This document shows positions 1 to 7,772 of a stretch of 64,000 nucleotides of DNA, piece after piece. The stretch comes from Mesorhizobium sp. (lineage in GTDB: Bacteria > Pseudomonadota > Alphaproteobacteria > Rhizobiales > Rhizobiaceae). The stretch's first letter is position 1. Each line of letters begins with the position of its first letter. The notes under the pieces are model-generated. The model saw only the letters and a list, made by a program, of their open reading frames with translations, had not been told where the DNA came from and did no database searches. The stretch lies in the NCBI GenBank assembly GCA_004020645.1, contig SAQL01000026.1:1-64000 (forward strand), given 5' to 3'. A program made the position numbers and the translations under genes.

Positions 1-85
1 GCGCCGCCGCTTTCCGCGCCGACATGCCCTCGTCCGAAGCCTTCAAAACCCGCGATCGAAGATCCCCGCTCAATGCTCTTCCCAT
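1..85 (-). CDS. IS630-family transposase, N-terminal fragment (runs off the left edge)
   Basis: An ATG at 85 is preceded by a strong ribosome binding site, GGAGGTGG, 3 bases upstream. It opens a frame of 28 codons reaching the window edge without a stop. The peptide begins MGRALSGDLRSRVLKASDEG, as I recall for many rhizobial IS630 transposases, whose N-terminus is a helix-turn-helix DNA-binding region; the DDE catalytic part would be off the window. The gene points leftward, in the same direction as the phnC gene it interrupts. Too short for domain proof, but the start, the RBS and the broken neighbouring gene agree. Confidence 0.7.
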   Translation of the reverse strand, partial: MGRALSGDLRSRVLKASDEGMSARKAAA

Positions 86-173
86 CGTCCACCTCCATCG
101 AGGTGGATGTTGAATCAGCACAAGACGCAGCTGTCACATCACAATCGATTCATCGATCACAGGACGTGCTCTA
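1..173 (-). mobile_element. End of an IS630-family insertion sequence, cut by the window edge
   Basis: The leftmost bases read leftward as the start of an IS630-type transposase preceded by an untranslated end. The phnC frame is normal up to the residues HHGLV and then runs into unrelated sequence. The junction falls at a TA dinucleotide (172-173), and IS630 elements insert at TA. The far end and the second TA lie outside the window, so the terminal inverted repeats cannot be compared. Family from the encoded protein; exact boundary inferred. Confidence 0.7.
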
Positions 174-457
174 ACCAAACCGTGGTGCTGGAAGACAAAT
201 CCGATCTGCCTGCGTATGCGCCGCAACTGGGCGGCGGATGGCGCCGAACGGAAGGTTTCGCCGAGGGTGACGACCTCGCCACTGCTCGACGGTAAAAGGC
301 CGATAAGGCATTTGAGCAGCGTGGATTTTCCAGCGCCGTTCGAACCAATCAAGGCAACCCGTTCGCGCGATGCTACGTTGAGGCCGATATTGGAGAAAAT
401 GACCTTTCCGTTGGCATAGCTCTTCGCCAGATCGTGCGCGCGAATGATTGCCGTCAT
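134..457 (-). pseudogene. phnC: Phosphonate ABC transporter ATPase PhnC, truncated by the IS
   Basis: PhnC is the cytoplasmic ATPase of the PhnCDE phosphonate importer. The first about 93 residues are normal: Walker A GSNGAGKST near residue 38 and a Q-loop region FVFQHHGLV near residue 88. The frame then enters IS sequence and stops after 107 residues; family members are about 250-280 residues. The ABC signature, Walker B and switch histidine are missing, so the product cannot hydrolyse ATP. It lies 82 bases downstream of phnD with a hairpin between. The rest of phnC, and probably phnE, would be beyond the element. Confidence 0.85.
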
Positions 458-492
458 AGTGACCTCTTGGCCCCAGGCTGGGATTACGACGT

Positions 493-516
493 AGGCCGGC
501 GGTCAGCCGCCGGCCT
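493..516 (-). terminator. GC-rich hairpin between phnD and phnC
   Basis: A perfect 10-bp inverted repeat, AGGCCGGCGG / CCGCCGGCCT, encloses a 4-base loop (TCAG). It sits 24 bases after the phnD stop and ahead of phnC in the direction of transcription. No U-tract follows, so it looks like a 3'-end stabiliser or partial attenuator that would favour binding protein over ATPase rather than a full terminator. Confidence 0.55.
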
Positions 517-539
517 GTGCGATGAAGCGAGGGCAGGCC

Positions 540-1400
540 TCAGTTCACGAAGTCGGTAAAGGTCTCTATTCCGATCGTGCGATACATCGAGCGGACATAA
601 TCGTAGTCCGAGTCCTTGATATCCGTCAGGAAGAAACCGCCCTTGAATTTCTGGTTGTCTTCGCCTGTCAGGATCGCTTTCATCAGGTCGTTGCCGTTTT
701 TCGCAAAGGCATCGCGGACCTTGACGAATACGTCGTCTGAGATGTCCTTACGCGCGACAAGGATGTCGTTCGGCAGATCGCGGCCCCGTGCGATTACCGA
801 GAAAGCGATGTCGGGGAACGCTTCCCGCACCGAGTTCAGATGGCCGAAATTCAAGCCGATAGCGGCGATGTCGCCGCGGATGAGAGCCTCAGCCGCGATA
901 TTGCGCGATATGATCACTGGTTCGTAATCGGTGGCATATTTCAGGTTGAAATCGGCCAGCGCCTGTGCCGGGCCGAGGTGCTGGGAGGTGGAGCCGACAG
1001 AGCCGAATGCGACCTTCTTGCCCTTCAAGTCTTCAACCGAGCGGATCGGCCCATTCGCCAGTACGGCGATCTGAGCGAAATAATCGGGGCGCTGCCAGGC
1101 AACAACAATCTTCGGCTGGCTTAATTCCTTCATGACCACGTATTCTGCAGGACCCGTCAAGACAAGGTCGACCTGCCCGGAATTCATCGCCTCGACGGCG
1201 GTGGTCCGCGAACTGACCGGAAACAGTTCGACATCCAGCCCGGTCGCCTCTTCGAGAGCGATCTGGAAAGCGCCGAATTCCTGCTGAAGAGCCTCCAGTC
1301 CCTCCATGTCGGTTACCGCGAATTTCACCGGTTCCGCAAAAACTGGAAGAGCGGAGGCAAGCGTTAGGGCGAGTGCGGTTGCGATCGTGCGGATCATCAT
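540..1400 (-). CDS. phnD: Phosphonate/phosphate ABC transporter substrate-binding protein
   Basis: Periplasmic receptor delivering phosphonate or phosphate esters to PhnCE. The 286-residue product has a signal peptide (residues 1-22, ending ALPVFA) and the PhnD/PtxB fold signature: a VTDMEG start of the mature domain, then TTAVEAMNSGQVDLVLTG and KKVAFGSVGSTSQHLGP, typical of the oxyanion pocket. Length is about normal. The ATG at 1400 opens directly after the divergent promoter region. It is the first gene of a leftward operon whose next gene, phnC, is broken, so uptake through this copy is probably lost unless another ATPase substitutes. Confidence 0.9.
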   Translation of the reverse strand: MMIRTIATALALTLASALPVFAEPVKFAVTDMEGLEALQQEFGAFQIALEEATGLDVELFPVSSRTTAVEAMNSGQVDLVLTGPAEYVVMKELSQPKIVVAWQRPDYFAQIAVLANGPIRSVEDLKGKKVAFGSVGSTSQHLGPAQALADFNLKYATDYEPVIISRNIAAEALIRGDIAAIGLNFGHLNSVREAFPDIAFSVIARGRDLPNDILVARKDISDDVFVKVRDAFAKNGNDLMKAILTGEDNQKFKGGFFLTDIKDSDYDYVRSMYRTIGIETFTDFVN

Positions 1401-1411
1401 TTTTCCTTTGC

Positions 1412-1421
1412 TGTATAGACA
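1412..1421. promoter_or_regulatory. Putative PhnF operator
   Basis: TGTATAGACA, 12 bases upstream of the phnD start, contains GTATAGAC. This fits the HutC-subfamily GntR consensus GTMTAKAC, and its CTGT...ACAG arms are palindromic. From memory, PhnF of Mycobacterium smegmatis binds a closely similar TGGTATAGACCA. The regulator encoded at 2692-3477 is a HutC-type protein, so this is its most likely site. Inference from sequence match only. Confidence 0.5.
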
Positions 1422-1456
1422 GGAAACTGTTACCCGCTAACCCGTATACGCAGCAG

Positions 1457-1474
1457 ATGACGTGCTCGTGACAT
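1457..1474 (-). promoter_or_regulatory. Pho-box-like direct repeat
   Basis: Read leftward, ATGTCAC-GAGC-ACGTCAT shows two 7-mers spaced 11 bases start to start, as in PhoB boxes (CTGTCAT-N4-CTGTCAT), with 10 of 14 positions matching. It lies 57-74 bases upstream of phnD, a position suited to activation under phosphate starvation. A match of this quality can arise by chance; the context raises its likelihood. Confidence 0.35.
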
Positions 1475-1516
1475 TTCGTCGGCGCCACCGGCAGCCTTTG
1501 CTTTTTGAGGGATACA

Positions 1517-2695
1517 GTGAACTGGCACATCCAGGGTGGTCGCATCCTTACCGACCGCGGACTTGCTTCGGCAGACCTGAACATTACCGGCGGGATACTG
1601 TCGGAGGTGCAAGCGTCCCATGCATCCACAATCGATGCCGATGGTCTGCTCGTGCTTCCGGGAATCGTCGATATCCACGGCGACGGCTTCGAGCGGCAAA
1701 TCATGCCGCGGCCGGGCGTCCGCTTCGACACCGCGCTGGCGCTGAAAGATACGGACCGCCAGCTTGTCGCCAATGGCGTAACCACGGCCTTTCACGGCGT
1801 CACCGTGTCTTGGGAGCCCGGACTTCGCTCGCTCGAAGCTGCCAAACAACTGGTCGGCGCGCTCTGCGATCTCCGCGATGCTCTTAGCTGCGATACGCGT
1901 CTGCATCTGCGTTGGGAGACCTTCGCTCTTGATCAGATGGCGCAGGTCATACAATGGCTCTCTCTTTCGCCGCGACCGATCGTTGCTCTCAACGATCATA
2001 CGACCGGGTCGGTATTGAACGGCACGATCGCCCGCAAGATCGGCCAGATGGCGGAACGGTCCGGCTTGAGCCGGGAGGAGTATAGGACGTTGCTCGACCA
2101 GATTTGGTCCCGCCGGGCCGAGGTGGCGATTGCGATCGAGCAGCTGGCCGCGACCGCACGGGCCAACGGCAATGTGCTTCTTGCCCATGACGAAGCGTCT
2201 CCCGAGGAACGTATGTATTACCGCGCTCTCGGCGCAAAGGCCTCGGAATTTCCGCTGACGCTCGAAACGGCCAAGGCTGCGCGGCAAATGGGCGAGGATG
2301 TGATCCTCGGTGCGCCCAATGTCGTGCGCGGCGGCAGCCACAATGGTGCGCTAAATGCCACCGAGGCCATCAGAGCCGGGCTTTGCACGGTGCTGACCAG
2401 CGACTACCACTATCCTTCGCCACTGCATGCGGCCTTCAGGCTGTCTTCTCCGGGCGCGAGCGATTTCCCGCTGATCTGGGATCTGGTCTCGGCAAATCCG
2501 GCTCGGGTAGCCGGCCTTGATGATCGCGGATTGCTTGTTGCCGGCCGCCGGGCGGATCTGATCCTCGTCGATGCCGGCGATCCGGAGCATCCGCGTGTGG
2601 TGGCCACCATGGTTCACGGACAAATTGTCTATTCCTCTGGACTCTCGCGTAGACCGACGGTCGGCACAACGATGCCGGTGAACAAGGCTTCATGA
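1517..2695 (+). CDS. phnM: PhnM, alpha-D-ribose 1-methylphosphonate 5-triphosphate diphosphatase
   Basis: Metal-dependent amidohydrolase-family enzyme that removes pyrophosphate from ribose methylphosphonate triphosphate in the C-P lyase pathway. Visible motifs: VDIHGDGFERQ (metal-binding H-x-D type), LNDHTTGS, LAHDEASPEE, and a C-terminal GGSHNGALNATEA with TSDYHYPS, all characteristic of PhnM. I choose GTG at 1517 because GAGGG precedes it by 5 bases; a TTG at 1505 lacks such a site. The 392-residue product is close to usual length. It faces phnD and overlaps phnF by 4 bases. The C-P lyase core phnGHIJKL is not in the window. Confidence 0.88.
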   Translation: MNWHIQGGRILTDRGLASADLNITGGILSEVQASHASTIDADGLLVLPGIVDIHGDGFERQIMPRPGVRFDTALALKDTDRQLVANGVTTAFHGVTVSWEPGLRSLEAAKQLVGALCDLRDALSCDTRLHLRWETFALDQMAQVIQWLSLSPRPIVALNDHTTGSVLNGTIARKIGQMAERSGLSREEYRTLLDQIWSRRAEVAIAIEQLAATARANGNVLLAHDEASPEERMYYRALGAKASEFPLTLETAKAARQMGEDVILGAPNVVRGGSHNGALNATEAIRAGLCTVLTSDYHYPSPLHAAFRLSSPGASDFPLIWDLVSANPARVAGLDDRGLLVAGRRADLILVDAGDPEHPRVVATMVHGQIVYSSGLSRRPTVGTTMPVNKAS

Positions 2696-3477
2696 ACCAG
2701 AATACGAAAATTCCAACACCACACGAGCGCAGCGGCAATCGCCTTCTGGCTTTTGACGGGCTGGTCTTTCGGCCACGCAGCGATACGCCAATCTGGCAAC
2801 AGATCTACGATCACATCTTCAATCTGATCGAGAGCGGCTGTCTTCCGCCGGGCAGCCAACTTCCCGGAGAAACGCATCTGGCGGAGAAACTCGCGGTCAC
2901 CCGCATAACGCTTCGCCGGGCGCTGCAGCAGTTACAGCATGAGGGCCACCTCACCGCTCGCAAGGGCGTCGGTATCTTCGTGCGAAACCTACCCTCGACA
3001 TTCACGGTTCGCGACGGACAGCGCTTTCTCGACAATTTCGAAGCCCACGGCCAGGAAATCGGCACCAAGACGCTGCTGATCGTCCGGGAAGCAGCCGAAC
3101 CGGCCGTGGCGGAGCGGTTGCGTCTCGCACCTGATGCCACCATTATCCGGCTGTGCCGGATCAGAACGTCCGACAAGCAGCCGGTTTACGTCAATACCAA
3201 AGTCTTTCCGGCCCATCTCTTTCCCGATTTCGAGCAGATATACGACGTGCGTCAGTCGGTGACCGATGTTTTCCGCGCGCATGGCATCGAGAATTACCGG
3301 CGGGCCGAGACGCGCATCAGTGGCGGCTTTGCATCCCCCGATGAAGCCGAAATCCTGCGGCTGACGCCCGGAACGCCAGTATTCCGCATCAATGCCGTCA
3401 ACGAGGACCGCAACGGCGTACCAATCGAATGGACCCGCGGCTGCTGGCCGCTGACATCAGTCGAATTCGTGTTCTGA
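2692..3477 (+). CDS. phnF: GntR-family (HutC/UTRA type) phosphonate regulator PhnF
   Basis: DNA-binding repressor of phosphonate genes. An N-terminal winged helix-turn-helix (about residues 30-100) has the GntR pattern PIWQQIYDHI...GSQLPGETHLAEKLAVTRITLRRAL. A UTRA ligand-binding domain follows (about 115-255), ending FRINAVNEDRNGVPIEWT. Length (261) is normal for the family. The start overlaps the phnM stop (ATGA), so the two are translationally coupled. A HutC-type operator lies in the phnD-phnM intergenic region. Assignment as PhnF rests on context; the family call is firm. Confidence 0.85.
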   Translation: MNQNTKIPTPHERSGNRLLAFDGLVFRPRSDTPIWQQIYDHIFNLIESGCLPPGSQLPGETHLAEKLAVTRITLRRALQQLQHEGHLTARKGVGIFVRNLPSTFTVRDGQRFLDNFEAHGQEIGTKTLLIVREAAEPAVAERLRLAPDATIIRLCRIRTSDKQPVYVNTKVFPAHLFPDFEQIYDVRQSVTDVFRAHGIENYRRAETRISGGFASPDEAEILRLTPGTPVFRINAVNEDRNGVPIEWTRGCWPLTSVEFVF

Positions 3478-3550
3478 TTCTGGCGCGATGGCGCGGTCAA
3501 ACATGTTCGTCGCCTCAACCCATGGTTGCCGAGCGTAGCGATCAGCACGA

Positions 3551-4006
3551 TCAGACAAACACCACAAGCCGGTCAAGAAAAGGCCGCTGGCCGACAAGCA
3601 GCTTTTCCCGGGCCATATCGAGGCCGAACCACCCTGCGCGATCGATCTCTGGAAAGAATTGCATGCGGCCGCTGCGCGGCGGCCATTCCATCTCGAACAT
3701 GTTGCTGCGCAGGCTGCCGGCGTCGAAATCGCCTTCGACGCCGAACGCCGTAATGAGCTTGCCGCCGCGCTGGCGCAGTTCTCCCAGCGGAAGCAGTGCT
3801 CCCTTGAGCTGCCAGCCGGTTTCCTCCACGAATTCGCGACGCGCCGCAGCTTCCGGCTGTTCGTCATCACCATACTCGCCCTTTGCAATCGACCATGCGC
3901 CGAGATCGCGGCTTTGCCAGAACGGCCCGCCCGGATGGACAAGCAACACCTGCAGTTCGTTGGTCGATCTGCGGTAAGGCAGGATGCCGGCACTTCTTTT
4001 CGCCAT
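3551..4006 (-). CDS. Nudix hydrolase
   Basis: Hydrolyses nucleoside diphosphates linked to another moiety; substrate unknown. The full Nudix box is present at about residues 43-65: GEYGDDEQPEAAARREF followed by VEETGW, matching Gx5Ex7REUxEExGU. The N-terminus MAKRSAGILPYRR and the WSIAKG run before the box are typical of the small (about 150 aa) NTP pyrophosphohydrolase-like group sometimes labelled MutT. ATG at 4006 follows a GAGGCG purine stretch. The gene is convergent with phnF and appears monocistronic. Confidence 0.85.
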   Translation of the reverse strand: MAKRSAGILPYRRSTNELQVLLVHPGGPFWQSRDLGAWSIAKGEYGDDEQPEAAARREFVEETGWQLKGALLPLGELRQRGGKLITAFGVEGDFDAGSLRSNMFEMEWPPRSGRMQFFPEIDRAGWFGLDMAREKLLVGQRPFLDRLVVFV

Positions 4007-4690
4007 CGCCTCAAGCCTCCTGAATCCAGCCTATCATCGCAGGTAGGCTGAACGGGATGTTCCGTTTGTCGATAGACTGCCCTGCCCTGTGTCGATGCGA
4101 CTGGCTACACCCCATCAATACGACACGAAACGATCTGGCTCCCCGCTTTTCAAAGCGATCTCGATATCGTCCTCTGGAGCTGCGGCCCCGTCCCGTCTCA
4201 TCGGGCCGATTGCGTCCAACAGGCATCGGGGCGCCAATAGCCCCAGACGCAATCCTCAGAAAATCACCGTAGCGAGTGCAAACTCATTCGACCTGGAGTG
4301 GCCAGCAATCCGCGAACAAATGCCGCAACAACGACGAAGCAGTTGCTGGCTTGGTGCAGCAGACGCTGTGCCAACGCCAAGCGCTAAATGGCCCTGATCA
4401 GCCGGAGCAGAGAAAGCGAGAAAGTCCCCGTGCGATAGGCGGCGCAGGTCGGCTCTTCCACCGTGGAATCGGCATTTGCAGGCAGCCCTTGCCCTGCGGA
4501 TTGAACCGGGGTGCGATTGGCCCACGGCGATTCATTGGCGCGCTGCAAAGCACGCCGCCAAAAGTGGCTTTTCGACCACCCGCTCGGTTCGATTTCGACC
4601 GGGCACGCGCGGTGTTCACCGATCTGCACGAACCGCGCGTTGCCGGCGACCTCGACGAAACGTCTGATATAGTCGAGCCGATCGGTTGGC
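4007..4690. other. 684-base stretch without a convincing gene
   Basis: No frame here has a good start, a ribosome binding site and recognisable content. On the minus strand about 4384-4740 stays open and contains a protein-like run (LDYIRRFVEVAGNARFVQIG), but it overlaps the end of the glycosyltransferase at 4691 and matches no family I know. It may be a decayed gene from the edge of the glycan locus, or chance. Confidence 0.4.
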
Positions 4691-5425
4691 TTAGCTGCCG
4701 GCTCGCCGAGCGCGAAGAAACGCCTCTGTCTGATCGGCATTACCCAAGAATTCGTCGCGTTCGGCTATCCACAGATCCGCATAGTCGACATTCTGCCACT
4801 CGGCAAACCACGGACCGCCGCTTGTATAGTGGACCGCCTTAGGTGTGCCAAGCGCCGGCTTTTCGTTCCAACCTTCAAGCCAGTTCCACTCTACTGGCAA
4901 CGAGCCCAGGTCCTCATCGGCGACCCACTGCATTCGATGGAGGTAGGCACCACTTTCGCGGTTCACGACCTCTGGCGTAAGCGATTTAACCGAAGGGTGC
5001 GCGCAATTGAACAGCATCAGCGAGGACCAGTTTTTTCGTGGGTAGGATGTCTGGACCACGCCGTCCATCTTCGTGGTGGCCTTCGGCGTATAGTCATGCT
5101 GGACGCAATAGACCGCCTTGTTCGACTTCGTGTATTCCAGCAAACCTGCGACGTCACCGAGCCACAGGAAGTCGCAATCGCAGAACAAAGCCCAACCCGT
5201 GTAGTCGGCGAGAAAAGGCGTGAGAAACCGCGTATAGGTGAACTCTGTTGACGCGAGCGGATCTTTTTCCCTCCAATACAGTTCACGAGCGCGCAGTTCG
5301 TCCTGTTTGATTGGAATGACGGAGACAGGCACCGAAGCGTTTTTAAGCAGAGAGTGCCGCGCTACGTCGTAGGCGATTGGCTCACGGCTGTCCCATCCAA
5401 CGAATACCCTAAACGCATCAGTCAT
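4691..5425 (-). CDS. GT8-like glycosyltransferase
   Basis: Probably transfers a sugar from a nucleotide donor onto a surface glycan. The start of the domain (FRVFVGWDSREPIAYDVARH) and the metal-binding D-x-D run FCDCDFLW near residue 86 resemble GT8/galactosyltransferase-like proteins of rhizobia. ATG at 5425 is preceded by AAGG 8 bases upstream; an upstream TTG (5452) would add 9 residues. Length 244. It is the leftmost recognised gene of the polysaccharide locus, all of whose neighbours out to 11 kb except one share its strand. Donor and acceptor cannot be read from sequence. Confidence 0.7.
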   Translation of the reverse strand: MTDAFRVFVGWDSREPIAYDVARHSLLKNASVPVSVIPIKQDELRARELYWREKDPLASTEFTYTRFLTPFLADYTGWALFCDCDFLWLGDVAGLLEYTKSNKAVYCVQHDYTPKATTKMDGVVQTSYPRKNWSSLMLFNCAHPSVKSLTPEVVNRESGAYLHRMQWVADEDLGSLPVEWNWLEGWNEKPALGTPKAVHYTSGGPWFAEWQNVDYADLWIAERDEFLGNADQTEAFLRARRAGS

Positions 5426-5504
5426 ATTCAGTACCTTGGCTCCCGATTTCAAAACGGTCGTACACTAACTGTCTGGCAACAGATCGGCAACAATGGTGCA
5501 GAAA

Positions 5505-6320
5505 TTAGCCAGGACGATCTCTGAATCTCACGGATTTGCCTTTCACCTCGGTCCGGCTTTTTTCCGCGGATTTCGTCTCGCTGTCCAATGCGACAAGCGC
5601 CCACTTCTGATAGGTGTAGCTGGCCGAATAAGCGGCGACCATCGCACCGGTCGAACCATCCAGAAATCCCAGCTTGAAAACATAGCTGTTCATATAGGCC
5701 CAGGCCGAGCGGAAGACCGCCTTGGCTATCGAGCTTTTTCTGCCCTCGGCAAGCAACCGCGCCGCGGACGCTTCTGCGTATCGGCCGATCTTGTCATGCG
5801 CGTCTGCCAGGTCGGCGATGGAGTCATGCTCCATAGAATGGGACAATCGTGTGACCTTCCCATTCACCACAACTTTCTCGTGCACCGTGTCGTTGCTGAA
5901 GCGCGCGGTCTGTCGACGGAAAAGCCTGAGCACCAGATCGGGCGACCAGCCGCCATGGCGGACGATGTGCCCACAAAAGCGGGATCTTCTTGGTATTTCG
6001 AAGCCGTCATAGCCTTTTGGGTTGGCGATAGCGGCTCTGATTTCTGCAGCCAGCGGTGGCTCGACCCATTCGTCGGCATCAAGCGAAAGGACCCAATCTC
6101 CTGTCGCCGCGGCGAGGGCACGGTTTTTTTGCGCGCCGAAACCGGGCCAATCGAGGGTGATCAGGACCCTGGCCCCGAGTCCACTGGCGATGTCCCTGGT
6201 TTGATCGGTGCTGTTATTGTCGAGAACGACGATTTCGTCGGCAAAATGTACCGAGCGAAGGCAACGGGCAATGCACGCTTCCTCGTTGCGGCTGATTATG
6301 ATGACTGAGAGCGCCGGCAC
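5505..6320 (-). CDS. Family 2 glycosyltransferase (WaaE/KdtX-like)
   Basis: Inverting GT-A glycosyltransferase, cytoplasmic face of the inner membrane. Motifs: LSVIIISRNEEACI at the N-terminus, VVLDNNSTDQT (nucleotide binding), GAQKNRAL, and the DxD-type SLDADEWVEPPL near residue 81. The later HDSIADLADAHDKIGRYAE run is typical of LPS core beta-1,4-glucosyltransferases of the WaaE/KdtX type. Start is GTG at 6320; 271 residues, normal. An 80-base gap separates it from the gene at 5425, so one operon is possible. Confidence 0.82.
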   Translation of the reverse strand: MPALSVIIISRNEEACIARCLRSVHFADEIVVLDNNSTDQTRDIASGLGARVLITLDWPGFGAQKNRALAAATGDWVLSLDADEWVEPPLAAEIRAAIANPKGYDGFEIPRRSRFCGHIVRHGGWSPDLVLRLFRRQTARFSNDTVHEKVVVNGKVTRLSHSMEHDSIADLADAHDKIGRYAEASAARLLAEGRKSSIAKAVFRSAWAYMNSYVFKLGFLDGSTGAMVAAYSASYTYQKWALVALDSETKSAEKSRTEVKGKSVRFRDRPG

Positions 6321-6428
6321 GGTCAGACGGTTCCGGCATCAAAACTGCTACTGTTGTTCAAATGAAACTGCCCCCCGGCCTGTTGGCACTTCGAGTGATA
6401 CTAACGGATTCAAAAAAAATGTCGAAAA

Positions 6429-7598
6429 TTATTTCAGGTCGAGACCTTCGTAGAGCGCTATCATTCTCCTGATCATGACGTTGAAATCGTAGTGTTCGGC
6501 CGCTGCTCTGACCTTGGCCGCGGTCTCAGGCCGTGACGACAGCTGCAACGCGCGGGCAAGCCCGGCGGCGAGGTCGTTTACGCTGGCTGCGTCGCAAACA
6601 AGCGTCGGCTCGAACCGATCGACAAGCTCGCGCGCCCCACACCCGGTGCTTACCACGGCGGGCAAGCCGCTGGCCATGGCTTCGATCACCACTGTGCCGA
6701 ATGGATCATAAATGGAAGGCAGCACGGCAATGTCGGCCGCGCCGTACCATGGCAACGTGTCTTTCTGCGGCCCCAGCATCCTGAGCCTTGGGCCAAGACC
6801 AAGTCTGTCGCCGGCCTGCTTGAAGGCATTGGCGCGCGAATCGTGGCCAACTACCCATAACTCCGGCTCACCATCCAGCGTGGCGACAGCCTTCATCAAT
6901 GGAAGAAGTCCTTTTCGCGCAAAACCCGAGCCTACGAAGAGAACGACCGGCCTGTTATCCTCAACATCCAGCCGCGAGCGGACCGCGGTTCGATGCTGTT
7001 GGCGCAACTCCAGGTTGAAGCGGTCCAGGTCAACCCCGTTGGGAACATGGTGGACACGTTCCGCCGGATAGTCGTAGTGACGGACAATGTCCTCAGCCAC
7101 CATTTTCGAAATGGCAATCACAGCTTTTAGCCGCGGGCTGGCATAGGTTGTGCGCTCAAGACGCAGCGTCTGGCGATGAAAGGGACTCAGCGCCATCGCT
7201 GCCCTGCCAAGCCGCGTCTCGAAACGCCGCCGCTCGGCAAGATAGGCGGCATGAACGCCTTCCCCGGCCCGGAACACATCGCAGCACGGGAGGCGATCGT
7301 TGCTCTGCACCAGGGCCGGCGGCATTTCGGCGATCTTGCGGCATGCGGCCCGAGCAAAGGATGTCGCCCGCTGGGAGCGGGGAAAGCGGCGGCCGGCACA
7401 ATGGATGAATTCTATGCCCTCGTATCGCGGCCAGTCGCCGGACAGCACGGCCACCGGCCGTTGACGCGCCGCGAACGCCGCCATGATGTTTTCCAGCATG
7501 ATCTCGCCTCCGCCAAAAGGCGCATAGCGCTGGCGTACGAACACAATAGGCGTCTTCGGTTCGGCTTGAACCCGTTGATCATGCTGTGACAAAACCAT
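6429..7598 (-). CDS. Family 4 glycosyltransferase (WaaG/LpcC-like)
   Basis: Retaining GT-B glycosyltransferase. The N-terminal acceptor domain has FGGGEIMLENIM; the C-terminal nucleotide-sugar domain has VVLFVGSGFARKGL and IYDPFGTVVIEAMASGLP, the GT4 E-x7-E region. The internal RAGEGVHAAYLAERRR and SPFHRQTLRLER are like LPS core enzymes of the RfaG group. ATG start at 7598, 389 residues. The downstream gap (6321-6428) is AT-richer than its surroundings. Together with the GT2 gene it suggests LPS core or O-chain assembly. Confidence 0.82.
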   Translation of the reverse strand: MVLSQHDQRVQAEPKTPIVFVRQRYAPFGGGEIMLENIMAAFAARQRPVAVLSGDWPRYEGIEFIHCAGRRFPRSQRATSFARAACRKIAEMPPALVQSNDRLPCCDVFRAGEGVHAAYLAERRRFETRLGRAAMALSPFHRQTLRLERTTYASPRLKAVIAISKMVAEDIVRHYDYPAERVHHVPNGVDLDRFNLELRQQHRTAVRSRLDVEDNRPVVLFVGSGFARKGLLPLMKAVATLDGEPELWVVGHDSRANAFKQAGDRLGLGPRLRMLGPQKDTLPWYGAADIAVLPSIYDPFGTVVIEAMASGLPAVVSTGCGARELVDRFEPTLVCDAASVNDLAAGLARALQLSSRPETAAKVRAAAEHYDFNVMIRRMIALYEGLDLK

Positions 7599-7772
7599 GC
7601 GATCTCGCTACGCCCTTTTGCACCACGATTAAGCTTTCGAACTTGGCGGGACTTTCTTCGCAGTCTATTAAGCGCAGCAAGCCGGTCCTGGATAGGGGCA
7701 ATTCGCTATAGTTCTGCGTGGTTGCCGCTATGCCACGACTGGTAGACTGCTTTCAAGGCGAGGGTTTTGCCG

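Noticed and set aside
4384..4740. A 118-codon minus-strand frame as a gene
   Set aside because: It overlaps the end of the GT8-like gene, has no ribosome binding site and no recognisable domain.
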